Origin: Echiichthys vipera
Lineage: Eukaryota; Chordata; Actinopteri; Perciformes; Trachinidae
Assembly: GCA_963691815.1 (NCBI GenBank)
Contig: OY829662.1
Span: forward strand, 28,324,232 to 28,388,231
DNA length: 64,000 bases
Reading direction: 5' to 3'
Shown here: positions 9,706 to 19,160 of the stretch, piece after piece
Numbering within the stretch: position 1 is the stretch's first letter
Layout of the letters: every line of letters begins with the position of its first letter
Made by a program: the position numbers and the translations under genes
The notes under the pieces: model-generated
What the model saw: only the letters and a program-made list of their open reading frames with translations
What the model was told of the DNA's origin: nothing
Database searches by the model: none

Positions 9706-9959
9706 ATTGTTATTCTTGTTTGTATTATTTTTTGCTAGCACTTGTACTTGTATGCGTAGTAGAGCCCACTGGAGCCTACTTTTGTTATTTCAGCAATAAA
9801 GCTAAAGTGTTTAAATGAAAATAAAGCATTTCACGAAAATATTCACAGACAGCCATTGCAACAATAACTGACGGCGGCCCAGGGGTCAAAGCAGACACCC
9901 GTGTACATAGGCTGAAACTCTTCTCCTCGGCAGCACAGGTTTGACCCCGACCTGCGGCT
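9706..9959. other. Unannotated stretch
   Basis: No domain, terminal repeat or convincing ORF is seen. The 62-codon minus frame at 9785-9973 shows no recognisable motif. Confidence 0.4.
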
Positions 9960-10192
9960 CTGTGCACAGACATCCTGATTGACAGGTGGTTGTGCAGCCC
10001 CGCCCTAAAGCATCCGCTGCTTTATGATCTATTTTTACTTTAAATGGGATCATAATTTACTAAATGAACGGCATACTGTATTGAAGAAGACTTGAAACAA
10101 GAGATTAAGACCATAAACTGTATGAACGGTTAAGGCGCAAACCCAGACACGGAAGCACGTCTGTCCACTTTCTTTTTTTATACAGTCTATGG
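9960..10192 (+). mobile_element. Probable non-autonomous repeat ending ATACAGTCTATGG
   Basis: The stretch 'gattgacaggtgg' to 'tttttatacagtctatgg' resembles a short repeat common in percomorph transcripts. Its terminal 'atacagtctatgg' (10180-10192) is mirrored by 'ccatagactgtata' at 10555-10568, suggesting inverted termini. The left boundary was not found. Confidence 0.4.
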
Positions 10193-10410
10193 CAGGGCTG
10201 CCCAATCCTGCTCATGAAGGGCCACTGTCCTGCATGTTTTAGGCTTCTCCCTGCTCTAACACACTTCTTTGACTCTAATGATTTTAAAACCTGTGACGCA
10301 CTTCAGCTGCTTGATAACGAGCACATCATTAGATTCAGGTGTGTTGGAGCAGAGAGACACCTAAAACATGCTGGACAGTGGCCCTCCAGGAGCCGAGTTG
10401 GGCAGCCCTG
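10193..10410. mobile_element. hAT-type MITE, 218 bp, near-palindromic
   Basis: Termini are CAGGGCTGCCCAA on the left and TTGGGCAGCCCTG on the right. The outer arms are complementary over long stretches ('gggccactgtcc..catgttttag' against 'ctaaaacatgc.ggacagtggccc'). Flanks gtctatgg (10185-10192) and gtttatgg (10411-10418) form an 8-bp target duplication with one mismatch, the hAT hallmark. Confidence 0.88.
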
Positions 10411-10592
10411 GTTTATGGTCATAACACATAACATGTCCACTATGAAATTAAGACTATGTGTAAGTATACTGTAAAAGTTCTGCAGATAATTTGATTGAGT
10501 GCTGTGATTCATTCCCAAAATGTTTTCATCTCGTTTCTTCCATTGCCATCTCTACCATAGACTGTATAACTCATCAGATGTTATCTCAGTAT
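10411..10592. other. Unannotated spacer left of the provirus
   Basis: Contains 'ccatagactgtata' (10555-10568), the inverse of the repeat end at 10180. Nothing else is recognised. Confidence 0.4.
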
Positions 10593-10596
10593 GAGC

Positions 10597-11070
10597 TGTA
10601 ATGGTAAATTTGAATATTCCTTCTTCCTTGAGAAGCCTTTCAGACAGACAGAACAGAAGGTGTCCCCCCCCAAGATATCAGATCCCTCTTTTTATTATTC
10701 ACTCATTTGTGTATTTTAAAGTCTAGACCTTGTAATTGCATTTCACGTTTCAGAGACAGTCAACTGCTCACTGTCTCATGATGTATTCAACCCTTGTGTA
10801 TTCTGAAACTGTGTTGATCAGACCTGTTAATTATACGGCAGGATGTCTGGGCTGGTCAACCCCACAGTAAGACAAAGGATGTAATACACATTCACAGGGG
10901 TGGGCTTTCGTCAGGTATAAATGTTCAACGTTTCTTTTGCTCACTTGTCTTTCCTCATTCGAACCGCGCGCATGTCGATTGACCTTTTCTTTGCAAAGAA
11001 AATAAAACTTTGTCGGCCGACACGAATTCATTATTTCATTCTTCATCAAGAGCAGAAAATTTCCACGACA
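10597..11070 (+). repeat. Provirus 5' LTR
   Basis: The LTR has TG...CA ends. A TATA-like box 'ggtataaatg' (10914-10923) lies about 80 bp upstream of a polyadenylation signal 'aataaa' near 11001, so U3, R and U5 can be roughly placed. Small ORFs on either strand here are fortuitous and recur in the 3' LTR. Confidence 0.93.
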
Positions 11071-11074
11071 ATTT

Positions 11075-11092
11075 TGGTGTCAGAAGTGGGAT
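11075..11092 (+). other. Primer binding site, tRNA-Leu type
   Basis: TGGTGTCAGAAGTGGGAT starts four bases after the LTR. It is complementary to the 3' end I know for vertebrate tRNA-Leu(CAA), including the CCA tail. It is the site where minus-strand cDNA synthesis would be primed. Confidence 0.8.
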
Positions 11093-11521
11093 TCCTCAGG
11101 TGATCGTCTGGGACAGAATGCGGACAGGGATAGGCCATCCTGGAAAAGAAAAGCTTTTCAGCCTCTAACCTCAAAATCTCTTCTGAGGGAGGACTGACCG
11201 CAGACGCCCCAGATTGTTCCTGCTGGAATCCTGCGAACAATAAGTCAGCGAAATTTATCTGGTGAGCATTGAAATATTGAAATTCTAACTTCTTGTCTTT
11301 TAAAATTTGGGATTTAATTTTACATAATATTTCTATTTTTCGTTTTATCCACAATTGCTACTGAGTCTCTGACTCAGGGATCAAAGTTTAAATACTTTGG
11401 GTTACGCTTGCATCACTTGTGCGGGTTATATAGATATTTTATTATATTGGTATAAGAAAACGAAGTGGTCCTTGCAGAGACGTCTGTATTGTAAGTTGTC
11501 GTGCACGACCTCCGCAGCTGG

Positions 11522-12500
11522 AATGGGGAGTAAAGGCTCTGTTGAGGCAGGACCTCCGGAGGGGCAATTGTGGATGTAATGAGAAAGAAATATGGGGATA
11601 AAACTCTAAAATATTTAAATGTCTGGACAGCTGAGCTTGGATTCCCAATAGGGGGATCTCTCAGTTTAAAAACTATATTACTATTAGAGGAAAAACTAAA
11701 GAAAAAAGAACTAAACATGAGAAGGTAAAAGAAATTATCTGTAAAAAAATTGGAAACTATGGAAAATCAAAGGGAATGTTTACAGATTTGGAAAGCGGAA
11801 GCAAAAGCAAGAAATAGGAGAATAATGCAGAAACAATTTCCTTTTTCAAACGAAATAAGTGAAACAAATGAAAAACAAGATTTAAACACAAAAAGAACAT
11901 CAGACCCGCAGGTTTCTTCCTTTTTGTTTCCACAGTTGGCGGCTTTGAAGCCGGACCCATAACTCTACTGCAGCCACCGAACCACCCTTCAGCTCCACCA
12001 CCATACAACGCTACAACAGCTGACGAGAGAAGAAGAACAGATCCCTTCAGCATGACACAACAAACAAGTTTGGGAGCAGCCCATCCAGATGCGTCTGTTC
12101 AAACAAAAGATTCTTCGGACAAACAAAAGAAGAAACATCTCAATAAGAACTTCACATGGCAGCATGACCATGTATAACACAGCCCGAGACTACAGACAGC
12201 CACACCGTGAACACAGACAAAGAATACACAGCCAAGACAACAACTGGAAAAACAATGCTAACAGATCTGCAAGAAGACGTCCTGATGACATCTGTTACCG
12301 CTGTGGCCAATCTGGACATTGGAGACGTGAATGTCTCACACCAAGACTGAGGGTGGTCGAGGGCTGTCGGAGAGGGATGGACTCCTGCTGACAAGCCCAA
12401 CCAACATGTAAAACCAGAAGGAGGTACTGCACAACACTCACACAAACATGTTGACACACAATCCATTGAGAGCTCTGACACAATTGCTTTAACATATGTT
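11522..12500 (+). pseudogene. ERV gag, broken
   Basis: Gag would form the particle core and package RNA. An ATG at 11522 opens a short frame stopped at 11577. A parallel frame from about 11575 reads a matrix-like stretch up to 11734, followed by 'METMENQRECLQIWKAEAKA' (11750 on). The best landmark is a single nucleocapsid zinc knuckle C-x2-C-x4-H-x4-C at 12293-12334 ('CYRCGQSGHWRREC'). Several frameshifts and stops separate these parts, and a capsid region of normal length is not apparent between matrix and knuckle. Gag therefore appears shortened as well as broken. Confidence 0.75.
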
Positions 12501-12542
12501 CAATACACATCTGATCATTTCAAAAGTTTTCCCAAACATACA

Positions 12543-12755
12543 TTGACTATTGCTGAACAAGATGTTGTATTCTTAGTTGATTCAAGAGCCACATATTCTG
12601 TGATAAGAGCTCTAGAACTCACTACAAAACCAGGACTGAGGGGAAAACATGTATACTCTGTTGGTTCATCAGGTCAAACAATCAGAGGGTTTGAAAGTTC
12701 AGACCATTCGATTTGGAACCAAGTCTTTCACACTCCTTTGTTCACCCAAATTTAA
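12543..12755 (+). pseudogene. ERV protease fragment with altered active site
   Basis: A retroviral aspartic protease would process Gag-Pol. The frame shows 'VVFLVDSRATYSVI', which aligns with the active-site loop. The usual Asp-Thr/Ser-Gly is Asp-Ser-Arg here (codons at 12579-12587), so the catalytic glycine is lost. 'GSSGQTIRGFES' follows as a possible flap region. The frame ends at 12755, and sequence up to 13138 carries only broken remnants. Confidence 0.7.
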
Positions 12756-13138
12756 ATTTACTCTATGTATATCAATGGAAATTACAGGAACTAACAGTCT
12801 CTTCTGAACTAGTCACAACTGCAACTGATTTCATGACACCAGAGGATCTGTATTGTACATCTCATGTACATCTCATGTGTCACCAGAACCTGATGAGCCA
12901 TTTGAGGAAAGCTGGATGAGAGAGAGATTTGACAAGCTTAAACTATCACACATATATTGGACACAACACAGATGTGCTATATCAATCTCTCTCACATCAG
13001 CTCAATCAAACATGTACACCATAACTGATTCTGTCCCACACATAACACTTGCAAAACACACATCAGATAACTGGGAAGATTTGGGCCCATTCATAAAATC
13101 ATGTCAGCGCGCAGCCGGTTGGCAAAAGACATGTGATC

Positions 13139-13222
13139 GATCAAATTTTTTATTTTTATTTTATTTTTATTTATTTTTTGTTTTTTAATTTTTATTTTAT
13201 TTTATTTTTTTTCACCAACACT
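13139..13222 (+). repeat. T-rich low-complexity tract inside pol
   Basis: About 80 bp composed almost wholly of T and A in TTTTA-like units lies between protease and RT. It interrupts what should be continuous pol coding. Confidence 0.85.
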
Positions 13223-13251
13223 GCAGTGTTATTGTAAAGGTTTAACATCTG

Positions 13252-14034
13252 TTGTGCACACTACGAAAACAATCCAGCTGGTACCCGAAAGCACTTCTAA
13301 ATCTTTTTCTTTTTTTGTCTGAAAATAAGCTGCAAGCTATCACCGCCCTACAGGAAGTCCCTAAGACACTGTGGGCTATTAATAAGTATGATGTTGGCCT
13401 CATCAAAAACTGTGAACCTGTTGTCATAACTCCAAAATCTGACTTTAGACCTTGCAAGCCACAATATCCACTCAAACAAGAAGCCATCGATGGCATAACG
13501 CCAGTTTTCGAGTCTCTTAAAGCAGCAGGAGTAATTATCCCCTGTGATGACTCTCCAGTGCGCACCCCTTTGTTCCCTGTGAATAAAATCAGAGATAAAA
13601 ATCAACCAACAGAATGGCGTTTTGTTCAAGATCTGCAAGCAGTTAATGCAGCAGTCCGACCCAGAGCTCCAAATGTTCCAAATCCTTACACCATCTTGTC
13701 TCAAGTTCCCCCAGCTGCGAAATTCTTTTCAGTGGTGGATCTTTCTAATGCTTTCTTCAGTGTTCCAGTCCATCCAGAAAGTCAATTTTGGTTTGCTTTC
13801 AACTTCAATGGAAGAGGCTACACTTTCACTCGCTTGTGTCAAGGATATTGTGAGAGTCCCACCATCTACAATGAAGCTCTCAAACAAAGTCTTGAATCTC
13901 TTCTTCTCTCTCCAGGTAGTGCTTTACTACAGTATGTTGACGACCTTTTGATCTGCAGTCAAACCAAGGAACAATGCGAAGCCAACACAGTCAAACCAAG
14001 GAACAATGCGAAGCCAACACAGTCAAACTCTTAA
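13252..14034 (+). pseudogene. ERV reverse transcriptase, N-terminal and palm
   Basis: Gammaretrovirus-type RT. Visible are 'PQYPLKQEAIDGI', 'WRFVQDLQAVN', 'FFSVVDLSNAFFSVPV' (first catalytic Asp), 'CESPTIYN' and the 'YVDDLL' catalytic box (13933-13950). The YVDD motif is intact. A perfect 32-bp tandem duplication at 13958-14021 shifts the frame immediately after it, so this frame ends at 14034 with junk residues. The correct frame continues from about 13990. RT would sit in the virion as part of Pol. The upstream start is unclear because of the T-rich tract. Confidence 0.88.
13958..14021 (+). repeat. Perfect 32-bp tandem duplication breaking pol
   Basis: Two identical 32-bp units (13958-13989 and 13990-14021). 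Since 32 is not a multiple of three, the RT frame is lost here. Confidence 0.95.
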
Positions 14035-14750
14035 AACATTTGGCTAAAAGTGGTCACAAAGCCAGCTTGTCGAAATTACAATTTGTCCAGGAACAAGTTC
14101 TTTTCTTAGGTCATGTCATCACTTCTGAGGGAAAAACTCTGTCACCAAAAAGAGTAGAATCAATTCAGAATCTTCCAAGACCTCTCACAAAAAAACAAAT
14201 GATGTCATTTCTTGGAACGTGCTCTTATTGTCGACAGTTCATTTTAAACTATGCCATTCTTGAGGCTCCACTCGCCTCCCTCATTCATGGCAATAGTTTG
14301 CAATCACAAGGTAAGATCACATGGACTCCTGAAGCAGAACAATCTTTCACCAAACTAAAACTTGCCTTACAGACCACTCCAACTTTGGGACTACCTAACC
14401 CCACCAGGTCATTTACTCAAACAGTAGATGAGAAAAATGGATACATGACTTCTGTTTTGTTACAGGATCACGGAAATAAACTACGTCCCGTAGCCTATTT
14501 TTCTTCCAAACTGGATTCTGTGGCTGCAGGCCTCCCAAGATGTCTCAAAGCTGTTGCTGCAGCAGAAAAAGCAGTTATGGCCTCCAGAGACATTGTGGGT
14601 TACTCTGATGTAACCCTCCTGGTCCCACATGCTGTGTCCATGATTTTACTTGAACAAAAAACTTCTCACCTCTCCACAGCAAGATGGCTCAGATATAACA
14701 CTGTGCTTTTAGAATGTCTAACATCACAGTCAAAAGATGCAATGTTTTAA
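14000..14750 (+). pseudogene. ERV RT thumb and connection domains
   Basis: Pol continues in the shifted frame with 'EQVLFLGHVITSEGKTLSP', 'FLGTCSYCRQFI' and 'LRPVAYFSSKLDSVA', the order seen in gammaretroviral RT thumb and connection. The frame stops at 14748-14750, and RNase H continues in an overlapping frame from 14714, indicating another frameshift at about 14720-14750. Confidence 0.85.
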
Positions 14751-15394
14751 ACCCTGCCACTCTCCTCCCTACGCCTGACGACGGACAGGAACATAATTGT
14801 GTTGCTGTCCTCCAACAGGTCTGCTCTCCAAGACCAGATCTACAAGAAACCCCATTAACTAACCCTGATTTGGTTCTTTTTGTAGATGGATCTGCCTCAC
14901 GTGACCCCCAAACCGGTCACAACAGAGTGGGATTTGCTGTTGTCACTAACCATGAAACTCTTGTCTCAGACTCACTCCCTTCCCAATACTCTGCACAAGC
15001 AGCAGAACTGATAGCATTGACAGAGGCATGCAAACTGGCAAGAAACAAAGCCGTAACTATTTACACTGACTCCAGATATGCATTTGGTGTTGTACACGAT
15101 TTCGGCACTCTGTGGAAACACAGACAATTCTTAAAATCTGACGGAAAACCCATTCTCAATCATGACAAAGTTGCAGCTCTTCTAGATGCCATTTTGCTCC
15201 CAACCTCAATTGCTGTTTGTAAATGTCTTGCTCATACTAACAACTCTGACCCCATCTCCCTAGGAAACGCAAGAGCTGATACTGCTGCAAAAAGAGCAGC
15301 ACTCCAACCCATTATCCTTAATTCTTTGTTTGTTTCAACTCCAGCCTCCATACCCAGCTCCCTCGAAGCATTACTGACCTTTGCCACACCATAG
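14714..15394 (+). pseudogene. ERV RNase H
   Basis: RNase H of Pol. The acidic residues are visible in 'LFVDGSASRD', 'AAELIALTEACKLA', 'YTDSRYAFGVVHD' and 'GNARADTAAKRA', which give the D-E-D-D set expected of an active domain. It is the best preserved pol domain. Its frame stops at 15392-15394, close to where integrase should start. Confidence 0.87.
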
Positions 15395-15934
15395 GAAAAG
15401 ACGCTTTGGAAACGATGCGGTGCCACACAGAAAGACGCAGTGTGGCAAGGGCCTGATAACAAACTATGTCTACCTAAACATTTCTTTCCTCACTTTGCAA
15501 AGTTGACACATGGATTGGACCATGTGTCAAAAGGGGGAATGTTGGATGCCATAACCCGCTATTGGTTTTCAGCTTATGTGCAGAAGTTTTGTCATCATGT
15601 ATGATTTGTGCAACACATAACACAGGTGAAGTCAGCCCTTCCACCGCCAGCTTCCACATCGCTCCATGACTTCCAGCCGGGTGACTGGGTGGTGATAAAG
15701 GACCTGAGAAGGAAAAATTGGAATTCCAAACGCTGGCGAGGTCCATTCCAAGTACTCCTGACAACACACACCGCTGTGAAGATTGCTGAAAGAACAACGT
15801 GGATACACACCAGCCACTGCAGGAAGGTTCCCGAACCAACAGAGGGACTCAGCTGTCAACCCGGACAGCGCGAGAACGAACAACGAGAGGACAACACGAG
15901 GGATAACTCTGTGAATTCAACAAACACCCATTAG
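15395..15934 (+). pseudogene. ERV integrase lacking the catalytic core
   Basis: The region 15470-15620 reads as an N-terminal HHCC zinc-binding region (H at 'KHFFPHF', 'GLDHVS', then cysteines near 15590-15620). Directly after it, from about 15626, comes the C-terminal domain: '[15 protein letters not shown]' and '[17 protein letters not shown]' (GPY/F-type). The whole D,D-35-E catalytic core is missing between them, so this copy cannot make active integrase. The C-terminal frame (15608-15934) stays open to just before env at 15964. Confidence 0.8.
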
Positions 15935-15963
15935 AGGCACAGACATTTTCTTTCAACTGCATC

Positions 15964-16755
15964 ATGCACCACCTGATCCTGTTCCTTTCATGGTCAGCGA
16001 TGCTGACAGAAGCTTACACCTACAAACCCGACAAGACTGTCACTCTGACCAAAGGACAAAATGCAACATTCACTTGCACTGTTTATCCTGAAATTTGGCG
16101 ATCAGGACAAGTTCATGCATATTATGCCAATTATGACAAATGTCTATGCAAAGACCCTTGCAGCCCGCGTGATTGGCATCTGGTGGTAACTGCCACCAAT
16201 GACAACCTTGCTCCAAACGGAGACCCCCGCTTCACGATGACAAAAATACCACGCTCCAACGGAGTCCAAATCACCATCTCTGATGTCAGAACCACTGATG
16301 CAGGTACATATTGGTGTGGAATTGAATATCCAAACACTGATATGTATAAACAACTCAGAGTTATAGTCAATGAGCCACCACACTCATATGACACCTCACC
16401 TAACTTACTGTCAGATGTTAAGACCATTCCACCGACCTCTGAGAAAGACAATTATCATCCGGACAATCTAAGCACCACTGACTCCAAAGATGACACAGTG
16501 CAACAAGCCCTCAGACAATGTGCCGGCAACAGCGCATGTGCCCTAGCTCTATTACACAAAAAAGAGTTGAAAATTCCTGGTGACTGTTGGGTTTGTCAGG
16601 CTCTAGCAGCCAGATGGCAGGCAAAACCCCTTACAGCAAATGTTGTGTTACAAGGTCACATGAAAGAATCCTGGGGCAAAGAAGAGCATGGTAAGTGCAC
16701 TGTCCCTCTGGGAATGATGACGTTATTAATTGCTGGTCAAAAAAATCAGGAGTAA
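15964..16755 (+). pseudogene. ERV env surface part with captured CD300/pIgR-like Ig V domain
   Basis: A single 263-codon frame. Residues 1-17 are a signal peptide. Residues about 20-137 form an immunoglobulin V domain: B-strand Cys38 ('TFTC'), extra cysteines 60, 62 and 66 ('CLCKDPC'), and the F-strand 'DAGTYWCGIE' with Cys118. The extra cysteine pattern and 'YWCG' are those of teleost CD300/CMRF35-like and pIgR-like receptors. A linker (about 138-180) follows, then surface-protein-like sequence with 'CWVC' at 208-211. The same frame runs through all parts, so the Ig domain is fused, not adjacent. A frameshift in an A7 run at about 16740 ends it, and env continues in the next frame. The start was chosen for the signal peptide and the distance from pol. 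Confidence 0.82.
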
Positions 16756-17470
16756 TGTTTCAATTACTCCACACCCCAATATTACCTGTACTGATTCACA
16801 TTCAACTCCCACTAACATGGCATTTGAAGTTCCTCTACAACATGCAGAGACTTGCGTTTGTTCAGCATCACCATCCGGCCCTTATCTAGGTCAGTCAAGT
16901 TGTCAAACAAAAATATTTGTAAACACTACAGCATCAAATAATTGTTCTTATAGATGGCCTAATAACACTCTAACAAAATTTACCTGTCCATTTAAACAAC
17001 TTTCATCCCAACCGGGAATAATGTGGTCTTGCGGCAGGAAAGCTTTTCACAATTTGCCAACTCAGTGGTCTGGTTGTTGCCACCCATCAGTAGTTACAAC
17101 TTCCACAGAAATCTTATATAAAAAACCTCCTACCATTAATATTCAATCTACCATACATTCTCAAACTCACCAAGATACTATTGGTTTCCCTACCAAATTT
17201 GATGGTTATGTGTTGGCGGATCCCTGGACTTCCCCAGGCGCTAATATTGGCTGGTCTCTATTTTTAGGAGGTGGAACAACTGCAGCACTGAACAAAATTA
17301 ATGGAATAGCCTGGTCTGTTCTCTCCTTAGCAAACCACACCGAAGCAGCCTTTACTCTAGTAAATACCGAAATGTCTGCGATCAGAACAGCAGTTATTCA
17401 ACACAGACTTGCCCTTGATATCATACTAGCTGAAAAAGGAGGTACTTGCAAAATGCTCAATGTTTCTTGA
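16730..17470 (+). pseudogene. ERV env, rest of surface subunit and transmembrane ectodomain
   Basis: Continues env in the shifted frame. Several Cys and N-glycosylation sites (for example 'NCSY') mark the surface part. A Gly-rich 'LFLGGGTTAALNKI' and helical heptad-like sequence follow, then 'LALDIILAEKGGTC', the conserved immunosuppressive-domain/CX6CC region of gamma-type transmembrane subunits. A TGA at 17468-17470 sits where the first Cys of the CC pair would be, and a Cys codon follows directly. I see no Arg-x-Lys/Arg-Arg furin site between the subunits, which is unusual. Env would mediate entry; this copy is broken by the upstream frameshift and this stop. Confidence 0.82.
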
Positions 17471-17836
17471 TGTTTTTATGTCCCTGATGAATACGAGAAC
17501 ATCACGGACATCATCAAGCACATGCAAGATGCCATTCAACCCCCACAAGTTGTGAATGACTCATGGTTTTCCTGGTTACAACTTTGGGGCCAAGGATGGG
17601 CATCATGGTTTTTAACAATAATTACCCCAGTTGTAGTTATTCTCTTTTTGCTCTGCACCGTAATTCCCTGCATGTTGAAGTGGTTGTCTAACATACTCAC
17701 CAAAAAGGTGATCCAATCCTCTACATATGTTCATGTGAATGTCAACAATGACCATCAAAATTCAACCTCATTCTACGTCCCTGATTCCCATCACTACCCC
17801 AGCTCAGACTCTGACTTTGATGAAGACATCTTGTAA
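17471..17836 (+). pseudogene. ERV env C-terminus: membrane anchor and tail
   Basis: Same phase as the preceding fragment. A Trp-rich juxtamembrane stretch ('WFSWLQLWGQGWASW') precedes a hydrophobic anchor 'FLTIITPVVVILFLLCTVI' (about 17611-17667). A cytoplasmic tail of about 55 residues rich in Ser and Asp ends in a stop at 17834-17836. An A25 run overlaps the stop codon. Confidence 0.82.
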
Positions 17837-17960
17837 AAAAAAAAAAAAAAAAAAAAAAAGTATGTTTTATCTTTCTTTCTTTTTATTATTATTATTATTA
17901 TTATTATCTTTATTATTGATTTTTGTTTTTGGTTTACTTCTTTATCATTATTTCATTTAA
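17835..17960 (+). repeat. A25 run followed by TTATT-rich low complexity
   Basis: Twenty-five A residues at 17835-17859 and then T-rich (TTA)n sequence lie between env and the polypurine tract. Nothing is coded. Confidence 0.9.
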
Positions 17961-18040
17961 TCTATTTTGATTTTGCAAATGTTATTATTCTTATTTCTTG
18001 TTTATGTTTTATTCTCTTCATTTGTGATTAATGAATAATC

Positions 18041-18052
18041 AAAAGGGGGAAA
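18041..18052 (+). other. Polypurine tract of the provirus
   Basis: AAAAGGGGGAAA directly precedes the 3' LTR TGTAATGG. It is the plus-strand primer site in retroviral replication. Confidence 0.9.
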
Positions 18053-18527
18053 TGTAATGGTAAATTTGAATATTCCTTCTTCCTTGAGAAGCCTTTCAGA
18101 CAGACAGAACAGAAGGTGTCCCCCCCCCAAGATATCAGATCCCTCTTTTTATTATTCACTCATTTGTGTATTTTAAAGTCTAGACCTTGTAATTGCATTT
18201 CACGTTTCAGAGACAGTCAACTGCTCACTGTCTCATGATGTATTCAACCCTTGTGTATTCTGAAACTGTGTTGATCAGACCTGTTAATTATACGGCAGGA
18301 TGTCTGGGCTGGTCAACCCCACAGTAAGACAAAGGATGTAATACACATTCACAGGGGTGGGCTTTCGTCAGGTATAAATGTTCAACGTTTCTTTTGCTCA
18401 CTTGTCTTTCCTCATTCGAACCGCGCGCATGTCGATTGACCTTTTCTTTGCAAAGAAAATAAAACTTTGTCGGCCGACACGAATTCATTATTTCATTCTT
18501 CATCAAGAGCAGAAAATTTCCACGACA
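18053..18527 (+). repeat. Provirus 3' LTR
   Basis: Identical by eye to 10597-11070, apart from nine versus eight C residues in the poly-C run near 18120. GAGC follows at 18528-18531. Confidence 0.93.
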
Positions 18528-18531
18528 GAGC

Positions 18532-19160
18532 CCAGGGCGAGCAGACGTCTGCAACTCCACCGCAGAGCCAATATAAAAGTTTATTAATGTTGCAGGCCCA
18601 GAAGTAGCAGCGGAAATTAGGGAGTGCTAGTCCCCCTTCAGATTTAGGGAGTTGAAGAATATGTTTTTTGATACGGGCTGGTTTATTCTGCCAAATAAAA
18701 GCGTTAAGTTGTTGGCCTAGATTAGTAAAAAGTGATTTATTAAGACAAATTGGGAAGTGTTGAAAAAGATACAGAAACTTTGGTAAAATGACTGGGGGAG
18801 GCCCTAACTTGTCTAACTTGCATTTATGTTATAGCCGCTGGAGGTTATTTTGAAAAAGGTCCCTGAAAGAGCTGATAAACACCCCCAAATACTTGATCCC
18901 CTTGTCAGCTGTTTTAAAGGGGAATATGGATTGTGGGAGTGATCTCGCTGTCGTTGCTGCTTGTTGTTGACAAAAAAATAACTAACTTTTCTGAATATTC
19001 ACTTTATGCCCCTCCACTGATTCAGGTAGGCCGATAGACTCAGGTAGACTCTGATGTTATGGCGCCAGCTCCTAGATTCCAGGTCGCTAACTTTAGCCAG
19101 CAGCTTAGCGTTGTTCTCTGCTAGTGTGGCACAGGAGCCTCCGGTGTTAGCAGACGCTCG
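18532..19160 (-). pseudogene. L1/Tx1-group LINE fragment: ORF2 pieces and ORF1 RNA-binding start
   Basis: On the minus strand 18580-18800 reads 'LPKFLYLFQHFPICL' and 'FIWQNKP', and 18840-18930 reads 'GIKYLGVFISS'. Both are hallmarks of the post-RT region of fish L1/Tx1 ORF2 (compare the fuller copy at 48913-49701). From 19010 to 19160 it reads ORF1-like 'ATLAENNAKLLAKVSDLESR' and 'RHNIRVY', the junction of coiled coil and RRM. RT and endonuclease between them are missing, so a large deletion has joined ORF2 to ORF1. The left end abuts the provirus. Confidence 0.7.

Larger units (their letters stand above)
10597..18527 (+). mobile_element. Class I (gamma/epsilon-like) endogenous retrovirus, complete but defective provirus
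   Basis: Two LTRs of 474 and 475 bp (10597-11070 and 18053-18527) start TGTAATGG and end CACGACA. They are identical by eye except for one extra C in a poly-C run. GAGC flanks both sides (10593-10596 and 18528-18531), a 4-bp target duplication. Inside, in order, are a tRNA-Leu-type primer site, gag with one zinc knuckle, protease, RT-RNase H, an integrase lacking its core, env with an Ig domain, and a polypurine tract. All gag-pro-pol frames are broken and env carries a frameshift and a stop. Near-identical LTRs mean recent insertion of an already defective genome. Confidence 0.93.

Noticed and set aside
10831..11049. Open frame on the minus strand inside the 5' LTR, repeated at 18288-18560
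   Set aside because: It appears twice only because the LTR is duplicated; it has no domain and runs antisense over the promoter and polyadenylation signals.
15532..15543. Second polypurine-tract-like sequence (AAAAGGGGGAA) inside the provirus
   Set aside because: It lies inside integrase coding sequence in frame and is not followed by an LTR; the true tract is at 18041-18052.
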